NCBI RefSeq assembly: GCF_024124545.1
Contig: NZ_JAMXSF010000005.1
Span: 62,001-126,000 of the forward strand
DNA from: Pseudoalteromonas sp. XMcav2-N
GTDB taxonomy: Bacteria; Pseudomonadota; Gammaproteobacteria; Enterobacterales; Alteromonadaceae
DNA length: 64,000 nt
Direction: 5' to 3'
Position 1 is the first letter of the stretch. The number at the start of each line of letters is the position of its first letter. Both the position numbers and the translations under genes were made by a program. The notes under the pieces are model-generated. The model was not told the DNA's origin. It did not search any database and saw nothing but the letters and a program-made list of their open reading frames with translations. Shown here in pieces: positions 16,004-25,865 of the stretch.

Positions 16004-16713
16004 TGCTGTTTAAAGGAAAAAAGGCAATTGTGTTTGGTGGTACATCGGGCATTGGATTAAGCACGGTTGTAAAACTTGTTCAGGAAGGAGCAGAAGTTAT
16101 TGCAGTTGGTTTAACTGAGGGAAAAGCTGTCCCGGAGCTTCCTGAACAAGTGATTCGGGATTGGTGTGATGTGAGGAAGTCTGAACAAGTCGCCTCTATA
16201 TTTGAAAGATATGGGCAGCTGGATATGATTATCAGCACTGCGACCGGAGGTACACGTGCTTTGGGTCCTTTCTTAGAGATGGATATGACAGGATATCGAA
16301 ATTCCTTCGACAAACTTTGGGGTTATGCCAATGTGGTAAGGTATGGGGCCAAGTGGTTATCCAAAAATGGTTCCATTGTATTGTTGAGTGGTTCGCCGGC
16401 GAGACGCTGTGGACAGGGGCAGATAGCTTTATCTAGTGTTGGAGCTGCTGTTGAAGCGTTTGTAAAGGGAGTTGCAAAAGAGGTGGCGCCAAACAGAATA
16501 AACGCCCTGTGTCCAGGTGTGATCGATACGCCAATAGTGAAGCTAAGTAAGTCAGAGAAAGAAGCCTACTATGCAGCGAGAACAAAACATCACCTGATAC
16601 CTAGGGTTGGTACTGCTGATGAATGCGTACAAGGTATCGTATTTTTATTATCTAACGAGTTTGTGACAGGGACTGTGTTAGATGTTGATGGTGGAGCAAT
16701 ATTAGCGACTTAG
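16003..16713 (+). CDS. Atypical short-chain dehydrogenase/reductase lacking the Tyr-x-x-x-Lys dyad
   Basis: This is a 236-residue Rossmann protein with GGTSGIG (12-18), DVRKSEQV, and the substrate-loop strand GSIVLLSGSPA (123-133). At the site of the catalytic Tyr-x-x-x-Lys (13 residues after the Ser) it has IALSSVGAAVE, so neither Tyr nor Lys is present. The C-terminal INALCPGVIDTPI and DVDGGAIL are normal for the family. It could still bind NAD(P) but use an altered mechanism, or be non-catalytic. It is joined to the exporter by a one-base overlap with a strong GGAG site. It ends the cluster, 132 bp before htpG. Confidence 0.85.
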   Translation: MLFKGKKAIVFGGTSGIGLSTVVKLVQEGAEVIAVGLTEGKAVPELPEQVIRDWCDVRKSEQVASIFERYGQLDMIISTATGGTRALGPFLEMDMTGYRNSFDKLWGYANVVRYGAKWLSKNGSIVLLSGSPARRCGQGQIALSSVGAAVEAFVKGVAKEVAPNRINALCPGVIDTPIVKLSKSEKEAYYAARTKHHLIPRVGTADECVQGIVFLLSNEFVTGTVLDVDGGAILAT

Positions 16714-16738
16714 TGAGTAAAACTAATTTTTTCTTTTA

Positions 16739-16775
16739 TTTTCCCTTGAAAAATACTTTCCCAGCACAATATACC
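16739..16775 (+). promoter_or_regulatory. htpG: Candidate sigma-32 (heat-shock) promoter of htpG
   Basis: TTCCCTTGAAA at 16741-16751 matches the extended -35 element of sigma-32 promoters well. The -10 side (about 14 nt later, ACAATATA) matches only partially. htpG is heat-shock controlled in E. coli, so a sigma-32 promoter here is expected. It also indicates that htpG is not simply the last gene of the upstream cluster. Confidence 0.4.
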
Positions 16776-16845
16776 TGAGCATAACGCAAGTTAACTGATT
16801 AACTATGTACTACTATTGTGTACCAAATAAGTTAGGGTGTACCAA

Positions 16846-18762
16846 ATGACTACAGAAAATACTAAAGAAAATCATTCATTTAGTGCCAATACGAAGCAGT
16901 TGCTTCAACTAATGATCCACAGTTTGTATTCAAACAAAGAAATCTTTTTACGTGAGCTGGTATCCAATGCGTCGGATGCCGCTGACAAGTTGCGCTTCTT
17001 AGCGCTGCAAAACGGTAATTTGTATGAAGGTGATGCTGAATTGCGTGTACGTATCAGCGCCGATAAAGACGCGAAGACGGTAACCATTTCTGATAATGGT
17101 ATCGGTATGACCCGTGACGAAGTGATCAGCTCTTTAGGCACTATCGCTAAGTCAGGTACGGCAGAGTTCTTTAAAAACCTGACAGGCGATGAAGCGAAAG
17201 ATTCTCAGCTAATTGGTCAATTTGGTGTAGGTTTCTATTCTGCCTTTATCGTCGCTGACGAAGTAACAGTACGTACACGTAAAGCGGGCGAGACTCAGGC
17301 AGTTGAATGGCAGTCAAAAGGCGAGGGTGAATATACCCTGGCGGACATTGAAAAAGCCGAGCGCGGTACTGAGATCATTCTTCACCTGCGTGAAGAAGAG
17401 CTGGAATTTGCCGATGACTTCCGCCTTCGTTCAATCGTGACTAAGTACTCAGACCATATCTCTATCCCGGTAGAAATGTTCAAAGCGCCAGTACCTGAAT
17501 CAGAAGGTCCGGATGGCGAGAAAATTGAAGCTCAGCCTGGCGAGTGGGAAGGTATTAACCGTGCCACTGCACTGTGGACTCGCGATAAGTCTGAGATCAG
17601 CGACGAAGAATATAAAGAATTCTACAAGCACGTGGGTCATGACTGGGAAGAGCCACTGACCTGGGCACACAACAAAGTCGAGGGTAAAACGGAATACACC
17701 AGCTTACTGTATATTCCTAAGAAAGCGCCATTTGACATGTGGAACCGTGACCGTCAGACAGGCCTGAAGTTGTACGTGCAGCGCGTATTTATTATGGATG
17801 ACGCAGAGCAGTTTATGCCAAGCTACCTGCGTTTTGTAAAAGGTTTGTTGGATTCAAACGACCTGCCGTTGAACGTATCGCGTGAGATTTTACAAGACAA
17901 CAAAGTAACTCAGGCGATTCGTAAAGGGTGTACGTCTCGTATCCTTAAAATGCTGGATCGCATGGGTAAGAACAAACCAGAAGACTATCAGACTTTCTGG
18001 AACGAGTTTGGCCAGGTGATCAAAGAAGGTCCGGCTGAAGACGCCGCCAATAAAGAAGCTATTGCTAAGCTATTGCGTTTCAGCTCTACCCACACCGACG
18101 AGAGCGTCCAAAACGTGTCGCTTGAGCAGTACATTGAACGCATGGCTGAAGGCCAGGACAAGATTTACTACGTGGTTGCTGACAGCTTTGAAGCTGCGAA
18201 GAGTTCACCGCACCTGGAGATCTTCCGCAAGAAAGGCATCGAAGTACTGTTATTGTCAGACCGTGTCGATGAGTGGATGATGAGTCATCTGACAGAATTT
18301 GCAGAGAAGCAGTTCCAGTCTATTACCCGTGGTGACCTTGACCTGGGCGATATGGAAGATGAGGAAAGCAAAAAAGCACAGGAAGAGAGTGAGAAGCAGG
18401 TCGAAGGCCTGGTAGAGCGTATCAAAGAAGCACTGGGTGATAAAGTCAAAGAAGTGCGCTTTACGCACCGTCTGACTGATTCTCCGGCTTGTGTTGTGGT
18501 AGATGACCACGATATGAGTTCACAGATGCAAAAGCTGATGGAATCTATTGGTCAGTCTGCACCAGAGTCTAAACCAATTTTTGAGCTGAATCCTGAACAC
18601 CAGTTGGTTAAACACCTGAATGTTGAACAGGACGAAGATAAGTTTGCACAGTGGTCAGAAGTTTTACTGGATCAGGCCCTACTTGCAGAACGTGGCAGCC
18701 TGAAAGATCCTGCTGGCTTTGTCGCTCGTCTGAATAAGCTAATGCTTGATTTGAGCAAATAA
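16846..18762 (+). CDS. htpG: Chaperone protein HtpG (bacterial Hsp90)
   Basis: This is a 638-residue Hsp90. The GHKL ATPase N-terminus has [24 protein letters not shown] and [11 protein letters not shown]; the middle domain has [24 protein letters not shown] and [12 protein letters not shown]; and a C-terminal dimerisation domain follows. The length matches E. coli (624). The ATG at 16846 is chosen over a GTG three codons upstream because the protein then starts like its homologues. It folds clients together with DnaK, and in Shewanella-type bacteria it is needed at high temperature. Confidence 0.97.
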   Translation: MTTENTKENHSFSANTKQLLQLMIHSLYSNKEIFLRELVSNASDAADKLRFLALQNGNLYEGDAELRVRISADKDAKTVTISDNGIGMTRDEVISSLGTIAKSGTAEFFKNLTGDEAKDSQLIGQFGVGFYSAFIVADEVTVRTRKAGETQAVEWQSKGEGEYTLADIEKAERGTEIILHLREEELEFADDFRLRSIVTKYSDHISIPVEMFKAPVPESEGPDGEKIEAQPGEWEGINRATALWTRDKSEISDEEYKEFYKHVGHDWEEPLTWAHNKVEGKTEYTSLLYIPKKAPFDMWNRDRQTGLKLYVQRVFIMDDAEQFMPSYLRFVKGLLDSNDLPLNVSREILQDNKVTQAIRKGCTSRILKMLDRMGKNKPEDYQTFWNEFGQVIKEGPAEDAANKEAIAKLLRFSSTHTDESVQNVSLEQYIERMAEGQDKIYYVVADSFEAAKSSPHLEIFRKKGIEVLLLSDRVDEWMMSHLTEFAEKQFQSITRGDLDLGDMEDEESKKAQEESEKQVEGLVERIKEALGDKVKEVRFTHRLTDSPACVVVDDHDMSSQMQKLMESIGQSAPESKPIFELNPEHQLVKHLNVEQDEDKFAQWSEVLLDQALLAERGSLKDPAGFVARLNKLMLDLSK

Positions 18763-18787
18763 GCGCAACGCAGATTTTAATGTATTG

Positions 18788-18822
18788 AAAAAGCCCGGCG
18801 AGCTATTTGACCGGGCTTTTTT
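18788..18822. terminator. Bidirectional intrinsic terminator between htpG and the convergent secreted-protein gene
   Basis: AAAAAGCCCGG (18788-18798) pairs with CCGGGCTTTTT (from 18811), with a 12-nt loop. The A and T runs on the two sides allow it to end transcription in both directions. Confidence 0.9.
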
Positions 18823-18830
18823 GTGCCTGA

Positions 18831-19310
18831 TTATTGTTGAGGCGCGATAGGGCAATAACGGCCGCTATCTGGAACCCAGACAGAACGGGTTTCCCACCGA
18901 CAATTATAAGCTACACGCTGCTCTTCCTGTTGGGTGAAGTAGGTATTGTGCTGGTGTACATACACACCACCCGGAGCGTAGTAATCTGGTCCTGGAATGG
19001 TCCAGTTTGCCGGGCAGCTTTTATTAGACAGAACAGTCCGTGTGTCCCAGGCCGGTGCAGAGACGGCACTGTGTTTAGCCGTTAGCTTATAATGACATGT
19101 TTTATAAGACACATTGACCAGCTGAGTACGGTAGTCGCATACCCATACGCGGCGCTCATCCCAGTATCCACCACAATTGGCGTTGTTAACCTGAGTGTCG
19201 TAAAAGGTGTTATAGTCTGTAACCTGCATACTGTCGGCAGGCTGAGCCTGAGCTGTAGCCGCAGCACATACCAGTGCAGCTCCAATGATTGTTTTGATAT
19301 TACGTATCAT
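18831..19310 (-). CDS. Secreted Cys-rich hypothetical protein
   Basis: This is a 159-residue protein with a clear signal peptide (residues 1-22, cleavage after AQA). The mature part has six Cys, enough for three disulfides, and many Trp/Tyr, with two similar WDERRVWVCDYR and WETRSVWVPDSGR segments suggesting an internal duplication. I know no function. It is transcribed towards htpG and shares its terminator. Conserved secreted proteins of this composition occur in Pseudoalteromonas and relatives. It is probably periplasmic or extracellular. Confidence 0.75.
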   Translation of the reverse strand: MIRNIKTIIGAALVCAAATAQAQPADSMQVTDYNTFYDTQVNNANCGGYWDERRVWVCDYRTQLVNVSYKTCHYKLTAKHSAVSAPAWDTRTVLSNKSCPANWTIPGPDYYAPGGVYVHQHNTYFTQQEEQRVAYNCRWETRSVWVPDSGRYCPIAPQQ

Positions 19311-19584
19311 AAGTTAGTCCTTTTTTAAGTTGTTAGCAGATACCTGACTAGACTGCTCCTTCAACTAAACAAAAACGTTTAGTGCTTTACTAATCAGACT
19401 GCCATAGTGAAACACAGGCAAGATCTCAATGTAAGACAGGGGCGTGTGATAAATTTTCATCCCTTAAAAAGGCTATTATCTGCTTGTTTTACCTTGGACT
19501 AATGGTGTTTTGTCATATAACTAAAGGCCCGCTCATGAATTTGTCATATAAATTCACTAGACAAACCAAACATGAAAAAGATAA

Positions 19585-19602
19585 AATGACAGCGTTGTCA
19601 TT
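19585..19602. promoter_or_regulatory. LacI-family-like operator, distal copy
   Basis: AATGACAGCGTTGTCATT is an 18-bp near-perfect palindrome with a central CG, the form bound by LacI-family sugar repressors. It resembles the NagR-type boxes upstream of TonB receptors for N-acetylglucosamine and chitooligosaccharides in Alteromonadales, Xanthomonas and Caulobacter. It lies about 370 bp before the receptor start, so looping with the proximal copy is possible. Confidence 0.7.
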
Positions 19603-19903
19603 GAGATCTATTATCACCTTGAATACGCTTCTGCCCGAACGTTTAATGGAATAATCAGATAGCACAGCTCGCCTACATTAGATTAGTTTATTAATTAGGT
19701 CCAAATCTTCTACATAACTCATCGCAATCACTGTAAAAAAGTGCATAGCTTGTGATATATTCACCTCGTTTGTAACAAACTATAACCAAATAATTATTTA
19801 TTCTTTCTATATCAGTGGGTTAGATTTTTGTTGAAAAAATCTTATGTTAGCCACACAAAAAGATGTAGCGAATCTGTAATTTTGGGTGTATGGTTTGTTA
19901 TTA

Positions 19904-19921
19904 GATGACAGCGTTGTCATC
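19904..19921. promoter_or_regulatory. LacI-family-like operator, proximal copy
   Basis: GATGACAGCGTTGTCATC has the same 14-bp core as the distal copy and lies 53 bp before the receptor start codon. A repressor bound there would block transcription of the receptor. The pair of identical cores in a non-coding region strongly supports a real operator. Confidence 0.75.
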
Positions 19922-19974
19922 ATCACTGGGCAGAAGTGATTTAAAAACCAACAAAATGATTCAAGGGGAATCCT

Positions 19975-22536
19975 GTGTTAGCTAATAATTTTAAGAAAAG
20001 CTTACTTGCAGCAAAGGTTGGCCTAATCCTGGGTACGGGTGTGACAGGCGTGGCGTTTGCTGAAGAAAACCAGACTGGCGTGAAAGAAGATGTTGAAGTT
20101 ATTGAAGTGCGCGGTATTCGCCGCTCATTGGAAGCTTCACTGAATACGAAGCGTTTTGCAAACGCCGTTGTAGATTCTGTATCAGCTGAAGATATCGGTA
20201 AAATGCCGGACAAAAATATCGCAGAATCACTACAACGTATTCCGGGTGTATCAATTACACGTAACTTTGCTGGTGAGGGTGGCTCGGTTTCTATCCGGGG
20301 TACAAACCCTGAGCTGACAGCAATTTCTTTGAACGGTAATTACGTTGCTTCAACAGGCTGGTTTTCTCAACAAGCTATGTCTCGCTCATTTGACATGGAT
20401 TTAATGCCAACAGAAATGGTTGCTGGCGTTGATGTATACAAATCACCGACCGCGACACTAGATGAGGGTGGTGTTGGTGGTACAGTTGTTATGCGTACAC
20501 GTAAACCATTAGAGCTGGATGCAATGACAGTATTCGGCTCTCTGGAAGTACAGGATAACAGCATTGCCGACGATAATGGTTATGGTGGCACAGGTCTTGT
20601 TAGCTGGAAGAATGATGATGAAACATGGGGTGTGTTAGGTGCCTTATCTACCCTTGAAACAGTAGGTCGAGCTCACAAAGCCGAAAACTATATGGACGAC
20701 GGTTGGGCTGGTGCGGGTATTGCCGAGTTTGCTCAAACACGTCAGCGTGATGCTCTGAATTTTGTTGTCCAATATGCGCCAAATGATCAGTTAGACATGT
20801 CTTTTAATTATTTTGGTGTAGATCTGGATGCAGGTAACTCGAACCAAAACTACCTGATCATTGCTGGGACTGATGCTGATGCATTCAATGGGAATGTAAC
20901 GGGTGCGACGGGTTTAGGCCCTGTAAATGGATTTGCGCTTAACGGTACTTTTGCTGGTGGTCCATTGGATGATCAGAATACCCGTAATGCAGAAGTAGAC
21001 ACTAAGGTTTACTCATTCGAAACCAACTATAAAGCAGACGCTTACAATGTTAAGTTCATCCTGGGTCACACAGAAGCAGGTGGTGGTGACGGTGGTAACT
21101 ATAACATAGGCTGGACATCACCTAATGCGGGTCAATCTATTGTTTTCGATATGACTCGAGTTGATGATATGGTGTTGTTGCCGCAGGGAACTAATGCAGG
21201 TGACCACTCAGAGTATGTGATGGGCGCACCATCTGTCACTGAGGGTGTCCGCTCTGATGAAGAAACCTTCGTACAACTAGATTTTGATTTTTTTGTTGAT
21301 TTCGGCGCGATTACCAACATTAAAACGGGTTTGAAGCTGCGTGATCATGAGTTTTTGAGCTATTCAAACAAATGGACATTCAAAGACGGTGTAAACCTGG
21401 ATAGTAATGGCAATCAACTTACCAAAGCTAACTTTGCCGATGGTCACTTTGATCACTCCGGTGTTGGCCTGAGCGGTGGGTCTCCAACTAATATTGCACG
21501 TACTGACGGTGATGCGCTGCGCAGTCATATCAATGGCTTTAAAGACGGCTCTGATTTACAAAAGGCTGGCTGGGGTAAAGTATCAGAAGATATTGCCGCG
21601 GCTTATGTTCAGGCAGATTATTCTGGAGATGGTTTCCGAGGCAACATCGGTCTGCGCTATGTACAGACTGATACTTCTGCGGACTACTATGATTTTGTTA
21701 CTTTGGCAGACATAAAAACAGATAAGAAAGATTATTCTGATTGGTTGCCAAGCTTTAACCTTGCATTAGATCTAACAGAGGATTTGATCCTACGTATTTC
21801 TGCTGCAAAAGTAATGAGTCGTCCAAATTATACCTTCATGAACCCAGCTTCATCGTACAATGAAACGACCAGAACATATACGCGTGGCTCTGTTGACATT
21901 GACCCATATCGTGCAAGCCAGGCCGATATCGGCATTGAGTGGTACTTCAATGAGTCTTCTTTAATCTCAGCAACATTGTTTAATAAAGATATCAAGTCCT
22001 TTATTGTTCAGGGCGGTAATGTAAGTACAATCACTGTTGGTGATGATACTGCACCTCGCTTTGTGAGTGAACCAGCTCAGGGCTTGGGTGGTCAGATTGA
22101 AGGGGTTGAATTCCAGTATCAACAGACATTTGGTGAGTTTGGTGTTCTTGCGAACGTGACCTATGCAGACGGCCATGGTTTACGCCAGATTAATGATAAA
22201 ATTGAGAAAGAAGATTTGCCAGGCTTGTCTCAGTGGTCAATGAACTTAACAGGTTACTACGAGACTGATCTGTACTCAGTACGCTTGGCTTACAACTACC
22301 GTGATCAATACCTTGCTGAAAGTACTGGTATCGGTGGCACTACGTTGTGGGATGAGCATAGCTATGTAGATGCGTCTGCAACTTGGCATATCAACGACCA
22401 GTTAGACCTGAGTATCGAAATGACTAACATTTTCGAAGAGACAACGACTCAGCGTCTTAGCTCTGCATACTCTGCAATGCGTTTGGCGGCAGAAAATGGA
22501 CGTAATACATACCTGAAGCTGTCTTATCGCTTCTAA
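19975..22536 (+). CDS. TonB-dependent outer-membrane receptor, probably for an oligosaccharide
   Basis: This is an 853-residue receptor with a GTG start behind AAGGGG (19963-19968); the nearby ATG at 19956 is out of frame. It has an N-terminal signal peptide ending AFAEE and a plug domain with VEVIEVRGIRRSLEASL, DIGKMPDKNIAESLQRIPGV and SIRGTNPE. This is the class found with carbohydrate and chitin utilisation loci in Alteromonadales and Caulobacter. A 22-stranded barrel ends in YLKLSYRF with the C-terminal Phe. The substrate is inferred as a glycan from the LacI-like operators and the halogenase/SapC neighbours, not from the receptor sequence. A strong hairpin terminator follows the gene. 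Confidence 0.9.
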   Translation: MLANNFKKSLLAAKVGLILGTGVTGVAFAEENQTGVKEDVEVIEVRGIRRSLEASLNTKRFANAVVDSVSAEDIGKMPDKNIAESLQRIPGVSITRNFAGEGGSVSIRGTNPELTAISLNGNYVASTGWFSQQAMSRSFDMDLMPTEMVAGVDVYKSPTATLDEGGVGGTVVMRTRKPLELDAMTVFGSLEVQDNSIADDNGYGGTGLVSWKNDDETWGVLGALSTLETVGRAHKAENYMDDGWAGAGIAEFAQTRQRDALNFVVQYAPNDQLDMSFNYFGVDLDAGNSNQNYLIIAGTDADAFNGNVTGATGLGPVNGFALNGTFAGGPLDDQNTRNAEVDTKVYSFETNYKADAYNVKFILGHTEAGGGDGGNYNIGWTSPNAGQSIVFDMTRVDDMVLLPQGTNAGDHSEYVMGAPSVTEGVRSDEETFVQLDFDFFVDFGAITNIKTGLKLRDHEFLSYSNKWTFKDGVNLDSNGNQLTKANFADGHFDHSGVGLSGGSPTNIARTDGDALRSHINGFKDGSDLQKAGWGKVSEDIAAAYVQADYSGDGFRGNIGLRYVQTDTSADYYDFVTLADIKTDKKDYSDWLPSFNLALDLTEDLILRISAAKVMSRPNYTFMNPASSYNETTRTYTRGSVDIDPYRASQADIGIEWYFNESSLISATLFNKDIKSFIVQGGNVSTITVGDDTAPRFVSEPAQGLGGQIEGVEFQYQQTFGEFGVLANVTYADGHGLRQINDKIEKEDLPGLSQWSMNLTGYYETDLYSVRLAYNYRDQYLAESTGIGGTTLWDEHSYVDASATWHINDQLDLSIEMTNIFEETTTQRLSSAYSAMRLAAENGRNTYLKLSYRF

Positions 22537-22552
22537 TTTCGTATTTTGTTTG

Positions 22553-22577
22553 AAGGAAGGCGTCTGCCTTCCTTTTT
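22553..22577 (+). terminator. Intrinsic terminator between the TonB receptor and halogenase-like genes
   Basis: AAGGAAGGC (22553-22561) and GCCTTCCTT (22566-22574) form a perfect 9-bp stem with a GTCT loop and a following T-run. The next gene starts 71 bp later, so partial read-through would give higher receptor than enzyme levels. Confidence 0.85.
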
Positions 22578-22647
22578 CTATTTTATGTACTTCTAAAATC
22601 AATTTTACGATAGAGTGATTTTATCAGTACATAGCCTCGAGGTAGTC

Positions 22648-24210
22648 ATGTCAAAACCAGTCAATAACCTAGTTATCGTAGGTGGCGGTACAGCTGGATG
22701 GTTGACAGCCGCTGTATTAGCCAGTCAGCTCAATTCAAAAAAGAACAATGCTGTTCAGGTCACACTCGTTGAATCTCCAGAAGTACCAATATTAGGAGTT
22801 GGAGAGGGGACGTGGCCAAATCTTAGGGCGACATTGAGAAAGATTGGCGTATCAGAAGCTGATTTTATGCGTGAGTGTGACGCGACATTTAAACAGGGCG
22901 CTTTGTTTGTCAACTGGATGACCGCTGACAATGGTGAGCAGCATCAATACTATCACCCTCTAAATACTGTGTACCATTCATCATATGAATTCAGCTTGGC
23001 ACCATACTGGCTGCTTGGTCACGGACAAAAGCAACGTTATGACCACGCCGTTGCTACTCAAAGCCAGGTGTGTGATGCAGGCTTAGGTCCCAAGGAAAAA
23101 ACCACACCTGAATATCAGGCTATCCAGGAATACTCATATCACTTAAATGCCAATAAATTTGCTGATTTCCTGACCCGCCACTGCACCGAAAAGCTGGGTG
23201 TTAAGCATCTGCTTGCACATATTAAAGGCGCTCAGCAAGATGCAGAGGGTTTTGTGACGGCATTAGAAACAGATAATGAACAACACCCATTAGTAGAAGG
23301 GGACCTGTTCGTTGATTGTAGCGGATCGAAGCCTATTTTGTTTGAAAAAACCTTTAATATTCCATGGAAAGACATTAGTGATGTCATTTTTAATGATATG
23401 GCTATTGCGATGCAGGTGCCATACAGTGACCCTGACAGACCCATTGCAAGTCACACTATCATGACTGCTCAGGACAACGGCTGGATATGGGACATAGGTT
23501 TATACAATCGCCGGGGAGTTGGGCATGTGTTTAGTAGCCGTTATACGACTGCTGAAAAAGCTGAGCAGCAACTGCGGGATTATGTTGGCAAAGAAGCTGA
23601 GCAACTTGACGCCAGAGTGATCCCGCTCAAGTTAGGATACAGAGAAAAGTTTTGGCATAAAAACTGTATTGCAATAGGTATGTCAGCCGGTTTTGTCGAG
23701 CCTTTAGAAGCATCTGCGATTTATCTATATGATGGCGCAGCTAATATGCTGGCCGATCAGTTCCCACGCACGTTTGAAGCTATGGCTTATGTTGAAGAAA
23801 AATTTAACCGTTCCTTCACGATGCGAATGGAAAAAACAATCGATTTTATAAAGCTACACTACTGTATTTCGGATAGGCTTGATTCGCAGTACTGGCGCGA
23901 TAATTGTGCACCAGAATCCATACCGAAGTCATTGCAATCTAAGCTGGCTCACTGGTCAGAGCACCCGCCAACTCGCTATGATTTTGAGAATGCATGGGAA
24001 CCTTTTAATCTGGATAGCTATTTGTATGTGCTTTATGGCATGAACTTTAACACTGATCTGTCTCACAACAGTGATAGTTTCAATAATGTAAATTTGGCAT
24101 CAGCTAAATTTGCTGAGGTAAGCAAAATGGCTGACAGGCTGACGACGCATCTACCCAAGCATCGCGAACTGTTAGACAAAGTTTATCGCTTCGGCTTTAC
24201 AAAAATTTAG
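22648..24210 (+). CDS. Flavin-dependent tryptophan-halogenase-like protein, first of a tandem pair
   Basis: This is a 520-residue protein from the ATG at 22648 (GAGGT at 22639-22643). FAD-binding GGGTAGW (12-18) and GVGEGTWPNLR are followed by CDATFKQGALFVNW, where Lys82 aligns with the catalytic Lys of PrnA/RebH. The halogenase signature W-x-W-x-I-P appears as WIWDIGL, with Gly instead of Pro. FVEPLEAS carries the conserved Glu. The pair therefore keeps the catalytic residues but not the full signature. Relatives lie beside TonB receptors and sapC in many marine and stalked bacteria, where no halogenated product is known. A real halogenase function and a glycan-related role are both open. 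The next gene starts 8 bp after this stop. Confidence 0.85.
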   Translation: MSKPVNNLVIVGGGTAGWLTAAVLASQLNSKKNNAVQVTLVESPEVPILGVGEGTWPNLRATLRKIGVSEADFMRECDATFKQGALFVNWMTADNGEQHQYYHPLNTVYHSSYEFSLAPYWLLGHGQKQRYDHAVATQSQVCDAGLGPKEKTTPEYQAIQEYSYHLNANKFADFLTRHCTEKLGVKHLLAHIKGAQQDAEGFVTALETDNEQHPLVEGDLFVDCSGSKPILFEKTFNIPWKDISDVIFNDMAIAMQVPYSDPDRPIASHTIMTAQDNGWIWDIGLYNRRGVGHVFSSRYTTAEKAEQQLRDYVGKEAEQLDARVIPLKLGYREKFWHKNCIAIGMSAGFVEPLEASAIYLYDGAANMLADQFPRTFEAMAYVEEKFNRSFTMRMEKTIDFIKLHYCISDRLDSQYWRDNCAPESIPKSLQSKLAHWSEHPPTRYDFENAWEPFNLDSYLYVLYGMNFNTDLSHNSDSFNNVNLASAKFAEVSKMADRLTTHLPKHRELLDKVYRFGFTKI

Positions 24211-24218
24211 GGGGAGCT

Positions 24219-25763
24219 ATGGAGCAGGTTAAAAGTGTAGTTGTGGTGGGCGGCGGTACTGCTGGCTGGATCACAGCCGCGAAGTTGGCAAAAGAATTGG
24301 GAGCCAACGACCCGCAAGGTGTTCAGGTGACCTTGCTGGAGTCTTCCGATATCCCGACCATTGGCGTTGGAGAGGGTACGTGGCCAACAATGCGAAAAAC
24401 GTTAGCAAGTCTTGGCATTGATGAGCAAGACTTTATCAAAGCCACAGATGCTTCCTTCAAGCAGGGTACTCGGTTTATAAACTGGCATCACGAACAAGAG
24501 AAAGGCAGCAATTACTACTATCATTTATTCAGCTCAGTTGTTGATAGCGCATCTTTCAATCTGTCTCCTTATTGGTTGCTAGGCGAAAGAGAGACGACCT
24601 ATGCACAGAGCGTGAGTGCTCAGGATATCCTATGCGACCGGGGTCTTGCGCCAAAACTCATAACCAATGCTCCATATGAAGGTATTCAGAATTACGCTTA
24701 TCACCTCGATGCTGGCAAGTTCGCGACTTTTTTAAAAGCGCATTGTGTTAATACTCTGGGTGTACGTCATTTAGTTGGTAATGTGGTTGATGTTCAACGG
24801 GACGTCGACGGTAATATAGGCTCTTTGTTTACAGATCAGCACGGCGAGCTCAAAGCTGGGTTGTATGTAGATTGTACTGGATTTTCTTGTTTGTTATTAG
24901 GCAAGACGTTAGGAGTTCAGTACAAGAGTATTCGAGACCAGCTATTTGTTGACAGTGCAATCGCGATTCAAATGCCATATGAAAATGAACAGGAGCCGAT
25001 AGCCAGTGCAACACATTCTACCGCACAAGAAGCAGGGTGGATCTGGGATATAGGGTTGCAAAGCCGACGTGGAACAGGACATGTGTACTGCTCCGAGTTT
25101 ATGAGCGCGGACGAGGCAGAAAAAGTTCTGCGAGATTATTTAGGGCCTCGCAGCAAAGAACTTAGTGCCAAGCACATTAAGATGAACTGTGGTTACAGGG
25201 AAAAATTCTGGCACAAGAACTGTGTGGCGATTGGTTTGTCAGCAGCCTTTGTTGAGCCTCTTGAAGCATCCGCAATATTCTTGATTGAAGCTGCCGTCAA
25301 TATGCTGTCTGAGCTATTTCCACATCATCGCTCACAGATGGAAACGAGTGCTGAACACTATAATCGTTCGTTTGAATTGCGGTGGCAAAAAACCATTGAT
25401 TTTATCAAGCTACATTATGTTTTATCGCAGCGAACAACCCCCTTTTGGTTGTCCAACAAGGCACCTGAGTCGACCCCTGAGTCAGTAAAACATATGCTAG
25501 AAGTGTGGCGGCATAGGCCGATAAGTAAATACGATTTTGACAACGTATTTGAACCATTTCCACAGGATAGCTACCAGTATGTTTTATATGGCATGGGTTT
25601 TGAGCCCAAACTACAAAACGCAAAAGCCAGCTATGTGAACCGAGCTATGGCACAGAAGTTTATTACTCAAGCAGAAGCGCTCCGTCGCCAGTTCGGTGAC
25701 AATTTACCCAATAACAGAGAGTTGCTTGAGAAAGTCCACAAATACGGTTTTCAGAAATGTTAA
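24219..25763 (+). CDS. Flavin-dependent tryptophan-halogenase-like protein, second of a tandem pair
   Basis: This is a 514-residue paralogue of the preceding protein, alike over the whole length: GGGTAGW (11-17), GVGEGTWPTMR, ATDASFKQGTRFINWH with Lys81, GWIWDIGLQSRRGTGHVY, VEPLEASAIFL, and the C-terminal PFPQDSYQYVLYGMGF/NRELLEKVHKYGF. It carries the same W-x-W-x-I-G variant. The ATG follows a GGGGGAG site 8 bp after the first gene, so the two are co-translated and probably arose by duplication. They may form a heteromer or act on two related substrates; neither can be decided here. Confidence 0.85.
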   Translation: MEQVKSVVVVGGGTAGWITAAKLAKELGANDPQGVQVTLLESSDIPTIGVGEGTWPTMRKTLASLGIDEQDFIKATDASFKQGTRFINWHHEQEKGSNYYYHLFSSVVDSASFNLSPYWLLGERETTYAQSVSAQDILCDRGLAPKLITNAPYEGIQNYAYHLDAGKFATFLKAHCVNTLGVRHLVGNVVDVQRDVDGNIGSLFTDQHGELKAGLYVDCTGFSCLLLGKTLGVQYKSIRDQLFVDSAIAIQMPYENEQEPIASATHSTAQEAGWIWDIGLQSRRGTGHVYCSEFMSADEAEKVLRDYLGPRSKELSAKHIKMNCGYREKFWHKNCVAIGLSAAFVEPLEASAIFLIEAAVNMLSELFPHHRSQMETSAEHYNRSFELRWQKTIDFIKLHYVLSQRTTPFWLSNKAPESTPESVKHMLEVWRHRPISKYDFDNVFEPFPQDSYQYVLYGMGFEPKLQNAKASYVNRAMAQKFITQAEALRRQFGDNLPNNRELLEKVHKYGFQKC

Positions 25764-25865
25764 ATTTATACTAAATAGGCCTAAAACATGCTTCCAATTT
25801 GCTGTTAAAACTATTAGCCTATGTCTCAATAAGTAATAATTACATTCAATTAACGGAGCAGTATT

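Larger units (their letters stand above)
19311..19974. other. 664-bp regulatory region upstream of the TonB receptor
   Basis: No gene is seen. The region is AT-rich and contains two operator-like palindromes (separate entries). It must hold the promoter of the receptor gene and, on the other strand, that of the secreted-protein gene. A short inverted repeat CTAAAC...GTTTAG occurs near 19365-19382. Confidence 0.6.
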
